In this document: positions 15,150-24,164 of the stretch, piece by piece
Layout: the number at the start of each line of letters is the position of its first letter
Position numbering within the stretch: position 1 is the stretch's first letter
NCBI GenBank assembly: GCA_947626915.1
Contig: CANQUA010000031.1
Coordinates: 1-37,323, forward strand
DNA: 37,323 nucleotides
Direction of reading: 5' to 3'
Source: an uncultured Lachnospiraceae bacterium
GTDB taxonomy: Bacteria; Bacillota; Clostridia; Lachnospirales; Lachnospiraceae
Notes under the pieces: model-generated
Databases searched by the model: none
The model's input: the letters and a program-made list of their open reading frames with translations, nothing else
Told to the model about the DNA's origin: nothing
Program-made: the position numbers and the translations under genes

Positions 15150-16084
15150 CATTTGAACACAAATCAGTACTGCTTCAGGAAACGGTAGACAGCCTGCAGG
15201 TGCGGCCGGACGGGATTTATGTGGACGGGACCCTGGGAGGCGGGGGACACGCGTTTGAGGTCTGCAGCCGCCTGGGAGACGGCGGGATGCTGATCGGGAT
15301 CGACCAGGACGCCGACGCCGTCGAGGCCGCCGGGAAACGGCTGGAGGTCTTCGGGGACAGGGTCCGCATCGTCCGGAGCAATTATGAACGGATGGCCGAG
15401 GTGCTGGAGGAACTGGGCGTTGGGCAGGCGGACGGGATCTATCTGGATCTGGGCGTCTCCTCCTACCAGTTTGATACGGCGGAACGGGGGTTCTCCTACC
15501 GGGAGGACGCGCCTCTGGACATGCGTATGGACCGCCGCCAGGCGCTGACCGCGGCGGACGTGGTCAACGGGTACAGCGAAGCGGAGCTGTACCGGATCAT
15601 CCGGGATTACGGGGAGGAGAATTTCGCGAAAAACATCGCGAAGCACATTGCGGCGGAGCGTCAGAAAAAACCGATCGGGACCACAGCGGAGCTGGCGGAG
15701 ATCATCAAGGCTTCGATCCCGATGAAGCTGCGGGCGGCGGGAGGGCATCCTGCCAAACGGACGTTCCAGGCGATCCGCATAGAGGTGAACCGGGAGCTGG
15801 AGGTGCTGGAACATTCCATCGACATGATGATCGGTTTGCTGAAGCCGGGCGGGAGGCTGTGCATCATTACGTTCCATTCCCTGGAAGACCGGATCGTGAA
15901 GAACCGCTTCCGCGAAAACGAGAACCCGTGTATCTGCCCGCCGGATTTTCCGGTGTGCGTATGCGGCAGGAAAAGTAAGGGCAAAGTCATCACCCGCCGC
16001 CCGGTCGTTCCGGGAGCGGAGGAAATAGAGGAGAATAAGCGATGCAGGAGCGCAAAGCTGAGGGTGTTTGAGGCGGCGCGCTGA
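15146..16084 (+). CDS. rsmH: 16S rRNA (cytosine-1402-N4)-methyltransferase RsmH
   Basis: RsmH/MraW (312 residues, normal length) methylates C1402 in the ribosomal decoding centre. The N-terminal [13 protein letters not shown] and the SAM-binding [11 protein letters not shown] with IGIDQDADA are intact, as are [42 protein letters not shown] and [10 protein letters not shown]. It starts inside the mraZ stop and is followed by ftsL. Its presence between mraZ and ftsL is conserved across most bacteria. Confidence 0.97.
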   Translation: MTFEHKSVLLQETVDSLQVRPDGIYVDGTLGGGGHAFEVCSRLGDGGMLIGIDQDADAVEAAGKRLEVFGDRVRIVRSNYERMAEVLEELGVGQADGIYLDLGVSSYQFDTAERGFSYREDAPLDMRMDRRQALTAADVVNGYSEAELYRIIRDYGEENFAKNIAKHIAAERQKKPIGTTAELAEIIKASIPMKLRAAGGHPAKRTFQAIRIEVNRELEVLEHSIDMMIGLLKPGGRLCIITFHSLEDRIVKNRFRENENPCICPPDFPVCVCGRKSKGKVITRRPVVPGAEEIEENKRCRSAKLRVFEAAR

Positions 16085-16106
16085 CGGCATGGAAAGGAGA
16101 ATCATT

Positions 16107-16658
16107 ATGGCAGCCACCAGGGCGACGCAGGCGAGAGCCGCTCAGAGACAGGTACAAAGGAATACGGGACGGTCCTTGCGGGAGCAGGAGTATGTTCACG
16201 GCAATACGGTGAGAAAACTGGCTCCGGCAGAGGAGCCTGTCCGTCATCCGAAAAAAGAACCTCACAGGGAACCGCAGCGCCGCCGCAGGACGCATGTGAA
16301 CTATAATACTCTGCGCAGGAACCAGGAGAAAGCCCTGCAGGTCGATCTGCCCTATGTGATTCTGCTGGTCGTCGCTTCCTGCTTTACGCTTTATATCTGT
16401 GTGAACTACCTGCATATCCAGGCGGATATCAGCGCCCGCATGAACAACATCAAGGCGCTGGAGCGGGAAATCGAGACGCTGAAGTCGGAGAATGACGCTG
16501 CGGAGACGCGGATCAATACCAGCGTGGATCTGGAGCATGTGTACCGGGTGGCGACGGAGGAGCTGGGAATGGTATACGCGGGCAAAGATCAGGTGATTCT
16601 GTATAATAAGACGGAAAGCGAGTATGTAAGACAAAATGAGGACATCCCACAATACTAA
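16107..16658 (+). CDS. ftsL: FtsL-type cell division protein
   Basis: This 183-residue protein has a long basic cytoplasmic N-terminus (1-78), one transmembrane helix (about 80-102, DLPYVILLVVASCFTLYICV) and an extracellular coiled coil (about 103-135, with ISARMNNIKALEREIETLKSE), then a tail with VYRVATEELGMVYAGKDQVI. This is the FtsL/DivIC layout. Position between rsmH and the PBPs supports FtsL, a scaffold that with FtsQ/DivIB and DivIC activates FtsW-PBP. ATG 16107 is chosen because AAGGAG lies 7 nt upstream; earlier in-frame ATGs overlap rsmH and lack a site. Its N-terminal extension is long for the family. Confidence 0.9.
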   Translation: MAATRATQARAAQRQVQRNTGRSLREQEYVHGNTVRKLAPAEEPVRHPKKEPHREPQRRRRTHVNYNTLRRNQEKALQVDLPYVILLVVASCFTLYICVNYLHIQADISARMNNIKALEREIETLKSENDAAETRINTSVDLEHVYRVATEELGMVYAGKDQVILYNKTESEYVRQNEDIPQY

Positions 16659-18663
16659 GAGACAAAAAAGGGTATTCCAACGATATATGCAGGAAAAGCT
16701 GGCGATCACCGTTGTTGTGATTATGCTGGCTTTACTTGCGCTTGGAATCGTACTCTACCGTATCGTGGATGAAAACAACGAAGACTACACGAAGATCGTG
16801 CTGACCCAGCGCTCCAACTACGACAGCCGCGTGATCCCTTACCGCCGGGGCGATATTGTGGACCGCAACGGGACTTATCTGGCCACCAGCGAAAAGGTAT
16901 ATAATGTGATCATCGACGCCAGGCAGATCTTTTCCAGCGAGAAAAATCTTTATCTGAACGCGACGGTGGACGCGCTGGTCCAGTGCTTCGGCTACGACAG
17001 AGCGGCGCTTCTGGAAACTTTGAATGAGAGGAAGGATTCTCCTTATATCCGGTATGAGCGCCGTATTTCCTATGATAAGAAAGAGGAATTTGAGAAGCTG
17101 GAGGAGGAGATCAACAAGGCGAATCAGGCGGCGGAAAACGAAGAGCGTGTGTACGGCGTCTGGTTTGAGGAAGAATACCGCAGGCTCTATCCCTACGGGA
17201 CCCTGGCCTGCAATGTCATCGGCTTCACCAGCAGCGACGGGACCGTCGGAAACGGCGGGATCGAGCAGTATTATAACGATATGCTGATCGGCAACAACGG
17301 CCGCGAGTACGGCTACCTCAACGACGAGTCCAACAAGGAGATCGTCATCAAACCGGCCCAGAACGGATACAAGGTGGTATCCACGTTGGACGCCAATGTC
17401 CAGACCATGGTGGAGCGGCGCATCGACCAGTGGATGTCGGAGACGGGCAGCGAGCACATCGGCGTCATCGTCATGGATCCCAACAACGGGGAGATCCTGG
17501 CCATGGCGGATGAAAAGAAGTTTGACTTAAACGATCCCAGGGATCTGTCCGGCCTCTATACGGAGGAGGAGATCGCGGCCATGGATTCCGCCCAGCAGGT
17601 GGAGGCCATGAGCCGGATGTGGCGGAATTTCTGCGTCAGCGATACCTATGAGCCCGGGTCGGTGGCCAAGATCCTGACCGTTGCGGCCGGACTGGAGGAG
17701 AATCTGATCTCCCCGTCCGATCATTTTTACTGCGACGGTTATCAGCATGTGGGGGGCTTTGATATCAAATGTACCGCTTACCGGAAGGGCGGACACGGGG
17801 ATCTGAGTCTGGAGGAGACGCTGATGCAGTCCTGCAACGACGCCCTGATGCAGATCGCGGCGATCGAGGGGACGAAGGTATTTACCAAATATCAGAGGAT
17901 GTTCAATATCGGTTCCAGGACCGGCATCGACCTGCCGGGCGAGGCGTCCGCCTCCACGCTGATCTACCGGGAGGACAACATGAATCCCTCCGCCCTGGCC
18001 ACCAACGCGTTCGGCCAGAATTTCAACTGCACGATGGTGCAGATGGCGGCGGCGGTGGCTTCCGTCATCAACGGCGGCTACTATTACGAGCCCCATGTGG
18101 TGAAGCAGATCCTCAATGAAAACGGTTCCGTCGTTAAGAAAAACGACGGCGTTCTGGTACGGGAGACCGTGTCGGAAACGACGACCCGCTTTATCAATGA
18201 GGCGCTGCGCCGGACGGTGGCGGACGGTACCGGCAAAGCGGCGCAGGTGGAGGGCTACCAGATCGGCGGCAAGACCGGTACGGCGGAAAAGGTGGGACGA
18301 AACCATGAGGATTATCTGGTTTCTTTCTGCGGCTTTGCCCCGACCGAAAGCCCGCAGGTCATGGTCTATGTGGCCATCGACGAGCCCCATGTGGACGACC
18401 AGGCCCACAGCACTTTCGCCAGCGGCGTATTTTCCCAGATCATGGGAGATATCCTTCCGTATCTGAATATATTCCCCGACGGGGACGTGCAGATCGAAAC
18501 GCCGCTGCTTCCGCCGGAAGATACCGGGGAAGGGGACGGCGGAGAAGAGACTGAAGCCTATGAGACGGAGGAATATGTGCCCCAGGAGACAGCGGAAGAC
18601 GGGACGGTCGTTCCTTCCGGCATTCCCAATATCATGCCTTCCGGAGCGTCGGAAGAGGAATAG
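16636..18663 (+). CDS. Class B penicillin-binding protein (FtsI/SpoVD-like), first copy
   Basis: This 675-residue septal transpeptidase has a transmembrane anchor (about 22-43, LAITVVVIMLALLALGIVLY), a dimerisation/pedestal domain starting RRGDIVDRNGTYLA, and a transpeptidase domain with all three catalytic motifs: S342-VA-K345, S399-C-N401 and K546-T-G548. It would cross-link stem peptides during division and partner FtsW. The last about 55 residues form an acidic, low-complexity tail (for example GEGDGGEETEAYETEE); no PASTA domain was recognised. It overlaps ftsL by 23 nt. Whether it serves vegetative division or sporulation cannot be decided; two such genes in tandem suggest a division of labour. 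Confidence 0.93.
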   Translation: MRTSHNTKRQKRVFQRYMQEKLAITVVVIMLALLALGIVLYRIVDENNEDYTKIVLTQRSNYDSRVIPYRRGDIVDRNGTYLATSEKVYNVIIDARQIFSSEKNLYLNATVDALVQCFGYDRAALLETLNERKDSPYIRYERRISYDKKEEFEKLEEEINKANQAAENEERVYGVWFEEEYRRLYPYGTLACNVIGFTSSDGTVGNGGIEQYYNDMLIGNNGREYGYLNDESNKEIVIKPAQNGYKVVSTLDANVQTMVERRIDQWMSETGSEHIGVIVMDPNNGEILAMADEKKFDLNDPRDLSGLYTEEEIAAMDSAQQVEAMSRMWRNFCVSDTYEPGSVAKILTVAAGLEENLISPSDHFYCDGYQHVGGFDIKCTAYRKGGHGDLSLEETLMQSCNDALMQIAAIEGTKVFTKYQRMFNIGSRTGIDLPGEASASTLIYREDNMNPSALATNAFGQNFNCTMVQMAAAVASVINGGYYYEPHVVKQILNENGSVVKKNDGVLVRETVSETTTRFINEALRRTVADGTGKAAQVEGYQIGGKTGTAEKVGRNHEDYLVSFCGFAPTESPQVMVYVAIDEPHVDDQAHSTFASGVFSQIMGDILPYLNIFPDGDVQIETPLLPPEDTGEGDGGEETEAYETEEYVPQETAEDGTVVPSGIPNIMPSGASEEE

Positions 18664-18728
18664 GAAGGACTCGTCATAAACGGAAATTCGGTTCATATAT
18701 TGTAATAATAACACCCGGAGGGTGGTCC

Positions 18729-20489
18729 ATGAACCGAAATTTAAGCTGTCACAGAGGCAGGACCGTCTTCGTGTGCCTGGCCGGCTGCCTGGCGATGCTG
18801 GCGCTGACGGGGCGGCTCGGCTACCTGATGGTCTGCCGTTCCGGGTATTACAGTCAGATGGCCGACGACCTGCACCAGCGGGAGCGGACCATCAAGGCGG
18901 CCAGAGGGCGCATCCTGGACCGCAGCGGCACGGTCATCGCCGATAACCGGACCGTCTGCACCATTTCCGTGATCCACAATCAGATCACGGACCCGGACCG
19001 GGTGACGGAGGTGCTTTCCCGGGAGCTGGGACTCTCCGCCGAGAAGGTGCGGGCCAGGGTAGAGAAATACAGTTCCCGCGAGATCGTGGGAACCAATATC
19101 GATAAAGAATTGGGCGACCGCATCCGCGATTACCGCCTGGACGGGGTAAAAGTGGATGAAGACTATAAAAGATACTATCCCTTTGACAGCCTGGCCTCCA
19201 GGGTGCTGGGCTTCACGGGAGGCGACAACCAGGGGATCATCGGCCTGGAGGTCGAATACGAGGAGTACCTGAAAGGCAAAAACGGAGTGATCCTCACCAT
19301 GGCCGACGCGGCCGGCGTCGAACTGGAGAACGCGTTTGAAGAGCGGATCGAGCCGGAAGCCGGCGCGGATCTGACCATAAGCCTGGATGTGAACATCCAG
19401 ACCTACGCGCAGCAGGCGGCGCTGAAGGTGATGGAAGAGAAAAACGCAGGCCGTGTGTCGGTCATTGTTATGAATCCGCAAAATGGGGAAATACTGGCTA
19501 TGGTGAACGTGCCGGAGTTCAATTTGAACGACCCCTTCACGCTGAATACGGAGCCGGAAGACGGCAGTCTCTCTCAGCAGGACCTGCTGAACCGGATGTG
19601 GCGGAACCCCTCGATCAACGATACCTACGAGCCGGGATCGACCTTTAAGATCATCACGGCGGCGGCGGGGCTGGAGGCGGGAGTCGTGGGACTGGACGAC
19701 ACCTTTTCCTGTCCCGGGTTCCGCATTGTGGAGGACCGGAAGATCCGCTGCCACAAAACCTCCGGCCACGGCGCGGAGACCTTCGTGCAGGCGACGATGA
19801 ATTCCTGCAACCCGGTGTTCATCGACGTGGGGCAGCGGCTGGGCGTGGAAAACTATTACCACTATTTCACTCAGTTCGGGCTGCTGGGCAAGACCGGCGT
19901 GGACCTGCCGGGGGAAGCGGCCACGATCATGCACAAAAAGGAAAACATGGGGCTGGTGGAGCTGGCTACCGTATCCTTCGGCCAGTCGTTCCAGATCACG
20001 CCGCTGCAGCTGATCACCACCGCTTCCTCGATCATAAACGGAGGCAGCCGGGTGACGCCCCATTTCGGGCTGCGGGTCACAAGCGCCGGCGGGGAGAGCG
20101 TCCATACCTTTTCCTGGCCGGTTAAAAGCGGCATCTTGTCGGAAGAGACCAGCGCGAACATGCGCTATCTGCTGGAACAGGTGGTGGCCGAGGGCGGCGG
20201 CAAGAAAGCGGCCCTGGAGGGCTACCGGATCGGCGGCAAGACGGCCACCTCCGAGAAGCTGCCGCGCAGCGCCAACAAATACATTGCCAGCTTCCTGGGC
20301 TTCGCGCCCGCCGACGACCCGCAGGTGATCGCGCTGATCACCATCGACGAGCCGGAGGGCGTCTATTACGGAGGAACGATCGCGGCCCCGGTGATCGCGG
20401 ATATTTTTCAGAATATCCTGCCGTATCTGGGGATCGAAAAAGAATCCGCGCAGGCGGAAACAGTTTTTGCCAGTACCGGCGGGAACTGA
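18729..20489 (+). CDS. Class B penicillin-binding protein (SpoVD/PBP2-like), second copy, KTG replaced by KTA
   Basis: This 586-residue protein has an N-terminal membrane helix (about 12-34), a pedestal region with AARGRILDRSGTVIADN, and a transpeptidase domain. The active-site S304-TF-K307 and S359-C-N361 are canonical, but the third motif reads K504-T-A506 (GGKTATSEK) instead of KTG. Homologues in related Clostridia with GKTATS are, as far as I recall, not rare, so this may be a lineage feature rather than damage. No PASTA domain was recognised although typical SpoVD has one. GGAGGGTGG precedes the ATG, 65 bp after the first PBP gene. A role in spore cortex or division is likely but not proven. 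Confidence 0.92.
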   Translation: MNRNLSCHRGRTVFVCLAGCLAMLALTGRLGYLMVCRSGYYSQMADDLHQRERTIKAARGRILDRSGTVIADNRTVCTISVIHNQITDPDRVTEVLSRELGLSAEKVRARVEKYSSREIVGTNIDKELGDRIRDYRLDGVKVDEDYKRYYPFDSLASRVLGFTGGDNQGIIGLEVEYEEYLKGKNGVILTMADAAGVELENAFEERIEPEAGADLTISLDVNIQTYAQQAALKVMEEKNAGRVSVIVMNPQNGEILAMVNVPEFNLNDPFTLNTEPEDGSLSQQDLLNRMWRNPSINDTYEPGSTFKIITAAAGLEAGVVGLDDTFSCPGFRIVEDRKIRCHKTSGHGAETFVQATMNSCNPVFIDVGQRLGVENYYHYFTQFGLLGKTGVDLPGEAATIMHKKENMGLVELATVSFGQSFQITPLQLITTASSIINGGSRVTPHFGLRVTSAGGESVHTFSWPVKSGILSEETSANMRYLLEQVVAEGGGKKAALEGYRIGGKTATSEKLPRSANKYIASFLGFAPADDPQVIALITIDEPEGVYYGGTIAAPVIADIFQNILPYLGIEKESAQAETVFASTGGN

Positions 20490-20546
20490 TGATTCCCTGA
20501 AAAAAACGTATACTATTTTCAAATACATAAGAGTTCGAGGTGCGTT

Positions 20547-21515
20547 ATGATCAATGAAACCATATTGGCGATAATCATTGCCTTTGCGATCAGTGCGGTG
20601 CTGTGCCCCATCGTGATACCGTTTTTGCATAAGCTGAAATTCGGACAGCAGATCCGGCAGGAGGGGCCCCAGTCCCATCTGAAGAAAGCGGGCACGCCTA
20701 CCATGGGCGGGCTGATCATCCTGGGGAGCATCATTATTACCTCCCTGTTCTATCTGCCCCAGTACCCGAAGATCATTCCCGTGCTGTTTGTGACCGTCGG
20801 TTTCGGGATCATCGGCTTCCTGGACGATTATATCAAGATTGTGATGAAACGCTCCGAGGGCCTGAACCCGAAGCAGAAGCTGGCGGGGCAGATCCTGATC
20901 ACCGGGATTTTCACGTATTACCTGATGAAATCCCGGGAGGTGAGCACGCTGATCCTGGTGCCCTTCACCGGCGGCTTTGAGAGCGGTTTGTACCTGAACC
21001 TGGGCATTCTTTACGTACCGTTTGTGTTCTTTGTCATGCTGGGTACCGACAACGGCGTCAATTTTACAGACGGCCTTGACGGGCTCTGCACCAGCGTGAC
21101 GATCCTGGTCGCCACCTTTCTGACGATCATCGCCCTGGGAGAGGGCAGCGGCATCAGTCCCATTACGGGGGCGGTAGCAGGAAGCCTTCTTGGTTTTCTT
21201 TTGTTCAACGTATATCCGGCCAAGGTGTTCATGGGGGACACCGGTTCCCTGGCCCTGGGCGGTTTTGTGGCGGCCAGCACCCTGATGATGCAGATGCCGC
21301 TTTTCATCCCGATCATCGGGTTCATTTATCTGGCGGAGGTTTTGTCCGTCATCCTGCAGGTGACGTATTTTAAGAAAACAGGCGGAAAGCGGATCTTTAA
21401 AATGGCGCCGATCCACCACCATTTTGAGCTGTGCGGCTGGTCCGAGACCAGGGTGGTGGCGGTGTTCTCCATTGTGACGGCGATTCTCTGCCTGGTCGCT
21501 TATCTGGGATTATAG
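20547..21515 (+). CDS. mraY: Phospho-MurNAc-pentapeptide translocase MraY
   Basis: MraY (322 residues) makes lipid I from UDP-MurNAc-pentapeptide and undecaprenyl phosphate. About ten hydrophobic helices alternate with the conserved cytoplasmic motifs: HLKKAGTPTMGG (44-55), FLDDYIK with the Mg2+-binding aspartates 93-94, NFTDGLDGL, MGDTGSLALGG and the histidine motif PIHHHFELCGWSE. All key residues are present. It lies 57 bp after the second PBP gene and 21 bp before murD. Confidence 0.98.
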   Translation: MINETILAIIIAFAISAVLCPIVIPFLHKLKFGQQIRQEGPQSHLKKAGTPTMGGLIILGSIIITSLFYLPQYPKIIPVLFVTVGFGIIGFLDDYIKIVMKRSEGLNPKQKLAGQILITGIFTYYLMKSREVSTLILVPFTGGFESGLYLNLGILYVPFVFFVMLGTDNGVNFTDGLDGLCTSVTILVATFLTIIALGEGSGISPITGAVAGSLLGFLLFNVYPAKVFMGDTGSLALGGFVAASTLMMQMPLFIPIIGFIYLAEVLSVILQVTYFKKTGGKRIFKMAPIHHHFELCGWSETRVVAVFSIVTAILCLVAYLGL

Positions 21516-21536
21516 AAAACAGGAGGAGACAGGGAA

Positions 21537-22895
21537 ATGAATGAGAGACAGAAAGTTTTAGTGGCCGGAGCCGGAAAGAGCGGGATCAGCGCGGCGCGGC
21601 TTCTGTTAAATATGGGCGGGGAGGTGATCCTCTACGACGGCAATTCCACGCTCCACGCCCCGGCGCTTCTGGAGAATTTTATGCCGGGAGCCAAAATCTC
21701 GGTGCGCCTGGGGGATCTGCACCCCGAGGATCTTCTGGAGGTCAGCCTGTGCATCATGAGCCCGGGCATTTCCCTGGAAGTCCCGTTCGTGTCGCTGATC
21801 CGGTCTGCGGGCATTCCGATCTGGGGAGAGCTGCAGCTGGCGTACCACTGCGCTAAGGGAAAGCTGGCGGCCATCACCGGCACCAACGGCAAGACGACGA
21901 CGACGGCCCTGGTGGGCGAGATCCTGAAAGCCCATTTCGAGGACGTGTACGTGGTGGGGAACATCGGGACCCCCTATACGGACGCGGCTCTGAAAACCAC
22001 GGACGACAGCGTGACCGTGGCGGAGGTCAGTAGCTTCCAGCTGGAGACCATGGTGGACTTCCATCCCAACGTCAGCGCGATCCTGAATATCACGCCGGAC
22101 CATCTGAACCGCCACCACACGATGGAGCGCTATATCGAGACGAAAGAGAGCATCACGGCCAATCAGACCGAGGAAGACACCTGCGTGCTGAATTACGACG
22201 ACGAGGTGCTGCGCAAATTCGGCCAGAAAGAAGGCCTGAAGCCGAAGGTGGTGTTCTTCAGCAGCCGCCAGAAGCTGCAGGAAGGATATTATCTGAACGG
22301 CAAAATGATTACATACGCCCATGAGGGCACAGCGGTCTCAATCTTAAACATCTGGGAAATGAACCTTCTGGGCCGCCACAATTATGAGAATGTCATGGCC
22401 GCCATTGCCATCGCGCGGTCCTTCGGCGTACCCTTCGAGACGATCCAGAAGGTCGTCAAAGAGTTCAAGGCGGTGGAGCACCGGATCGAGTTTGTGACCG
22501 ACCGGCTGGGCGTCCGCTATTACAACGATTCCAAGGGAACGAACCCGGACGCGGCGATCCAGGCGGTGAAAGCCATGCCGGGGCCGACGCTTCTGATCGC
22601 CGGAGGCTATGACAAGGGTTCCACCTACGACGAATGGATCGAAGCCTTCGGAGGGAACGTCAAGTACCTGGTGCTGATCGGACAGACCAGGGACCAGATC
22701 GCCAAATGTGCCAGAGAGCATGGGTTCAACGATATCATGTACGCGGAGGATATGGCGGAAGCCGTCCGCGTCTGCGCTTACTATGCGGAGAGCGGGGACT
22801 GCGTGCTGCTGTCGCCGGCCTGCGCCAGCTGGGGCATGTTTAAGGATTACGAAGAGCGGGGGCGCATTTTTAAAGAATGCGTCAGGAACCTGTGA
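21537..22895 (+). CDS. murD: UDP-MurNAc-L-alanine:D-glutamate ligase MurD
   Basis: MurD (452 residues, normal) adds D-glutamate to UDP-MurNAc-L-Ala in the cytoplasm. The N-terminal Rossmann-like part starts KVLVAGAGKSGISAARLL; the ATP loop is TGTNGKTTT (114-122); NITPDHLNRH, HNYENVMAA, EHRIEFV and NDSKGTNPDA follow, and the third domain ends LLSPACASWGMFKDYEERGRIF. AGGAGG precedes the ATG. The 3' end overlaps ftsW by 19 nt. Confidence 0.98.
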   Translation: MNERQKVLVAGAGKSGISAARLLLNMGGEVILYDGNSTLHAPALLENFMPGAKISVRLGDLHPEDLLEVSLCIMSPGISLEVPFVSLIRSAGIPIWGELQLAYHCAKGKLAAITGTNGKTTTTALVGEILKAHFEDVYVVGNIGTPYTDAALKTTDDSVTVAEVSSFQLETMVDFHPNVSAILNITPDHLNRHHTMERYIETKESITANQTEEDTCVLNYDDEVLRKFGQKEGLKPKVVFFSSRQKLQEGYYLNGKMITYAHEGTAVSILNIWEMNLLGRHNYENVMAAIAIARSFGVPFETIQKVVKEFKAVEHRIEFVTDRLGVRYYNDSKGTNPDAAIQAVKAMPGPTLLIAGGYDKGSTYDEWIEAFGGNVKYLVLIGQTRDQIAKCAREHGFNDIMYAEDMAEAVRVCAYYAESGDCVLLSPACASWGMFKDYEERGRIFKECVRNL

Positions 22896-24094
22896 GCGGC
22901 CGGGCAGGAGCCGCGGTGCAGAGGGCGGAAGCAGGAAGGAGAACGGACGGCGCGGCTCGGAAAAAACAAAAGCGTCCGCAGAGATTTTATGATTACAGCC
23001 TGCTGTTTGCCATTGTTTTCCTGACGATCTTCGGCCTGATCATGATCTACAGCGCCAGCTCCTATAAAGCGCAGATCACCTACAAAGGCGACGCGGCCCA
23101 TTTCCTGGTGCGCCAGGGCGTGATCGCCGGCGCCGGCTTCGTCGCGATGATCGTGATCTCGAAAATGGATTATCACTGGTACGCCAAACTCGCGCCGGCA
23201 GGCATCTTCCTATCCTGGATCCTGATGATCCTGGTGACCTTTACGCCTCTGGGACATGAGTCCAACGGCAAGAAACGCTGGCTGGGACCGGAGTCTCTGC
23301 GCTTCCAGCCTACCGAGCTGGTCAAGGTCGCGGTGATCGTGGCCCTGGCGGCGATGATCGTGAAGCTGGGCAGGAGGACGGACCGCTTCGCCGGCAAGTT
23401 CTGGGCGATTATGATCGTGATGCCTCTGGCGCTTCTGGTCGTGCTGAATAATTTAAGCTCCGGCATTATCATCGTAGGCATCGGGTTCGTGATGATGTTT
23501 GTGGGGAGCAAGGAGAAATGGCCCTACGCCCTGTGCATGGGGGCGGCGGGGATCGTATACGCCTTTGCCGGGCCGATCTGCAAGTTCCTGACGGATTTTA
23601 AGATCATGCAGCCCTATCAGCTGGAGCGCGTTCTGATCTGGCAGGACCCGGAGGCGTATCCCAAGGGCTTCCAGGTACTGCAGGGCCTTTACGCCATCGG
23701 TTCCGGGGGCCTGTTCGGGAAAGGGCTGGGGCAGAGCATCCAGAAAATGGGCTTTGTGCCGGAGGCCCAGAACGATATGATCTTTTCAATCATCTGTGAG
23801 GAGCTGGGGCTGTTCGGCGCTGTCTCCGTGATTTTCATTTTTGTATTTATCATTTACCGTTTTATGGTCATCGCCAGCAACGCGCCCGACCTGTTCGGGG
23901 CCATGATCGTGGTTGGCGTCATGGGCCATATCGCCATTCAGGTGATTTTAAATATCGCCGTGGTGACCAACTCCATGCCGAATACGGGCATCACGCTTCC
24001 GTTCATCAGTTACGGGGGTACTTCGATCTTGTTTCTGATGGTGGAAATGGGGATGGTCCTGAGTGTTTCAAATCAGATAAAGTTGGAAAAATAG
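22877..24094 (+). CDS. ftsW: FtsW/SpoVE peptidoglycan polymerase (SEDS family)
   Basis: This 405-residue SEDS glycosyltransferase polymerises lipid II with a partner class B PBP. After a basic N-terminal tail of about 40 residues, the first helix runs into YSASSYKAQ. KRWLGPESLRFQPTELVK, VPEAQNDMIFSIICEELGL and PNTGITLPFISYGGTSIL are the family signatures, with ten hydrophobic helices. FtsW and SpoVE cannot be told apart by sequence here; position after murD fits either. In many Clostridia murG follows, but here murA comes next. Confidence 0.95.
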   Translation: MRQEPVSGRAGAAVQRAEAGRRTDGAARKKQKRPQRFYDYSLLFAIVFLTIFGLIMIYSASSYKAQITYKGDAAHFLVRQGVIAGAGFVAMIVISKMDYHWYAKLAPAGIFLSWILMILVTFTPLGHESNGKKRWLGPESLRFQPTELVKVAVIVALAAMIVKLGRRTDRFAGKFWAIMIVMPLALLVVLNNLSSGIIIVGIGFVMMFVGSKEKWPYALCMGAAGIVYAFAGPICKFLTDFKIMQPYQLERVLIWQDPEAYPKGFQVLQGLYAIGSGGLFGKGLGQSIQKMGFVPEAQNDMIFSIICEELGLFGAVSVIFIFVFIIYRFMVIASNAPDLFGAMIVVGVMGHIAIQVILNIAVVTNSMPNTGITLPFISYGGTSILFLMVEMGMVLSVSNQIKLEK

Positions 24095-24164
24095 GGAATG
24101 GCCGGCGACCAAAATCCTTTCTGACACATAAGATAGAATATAGAATGGGTCGGGAGGGATAAGC

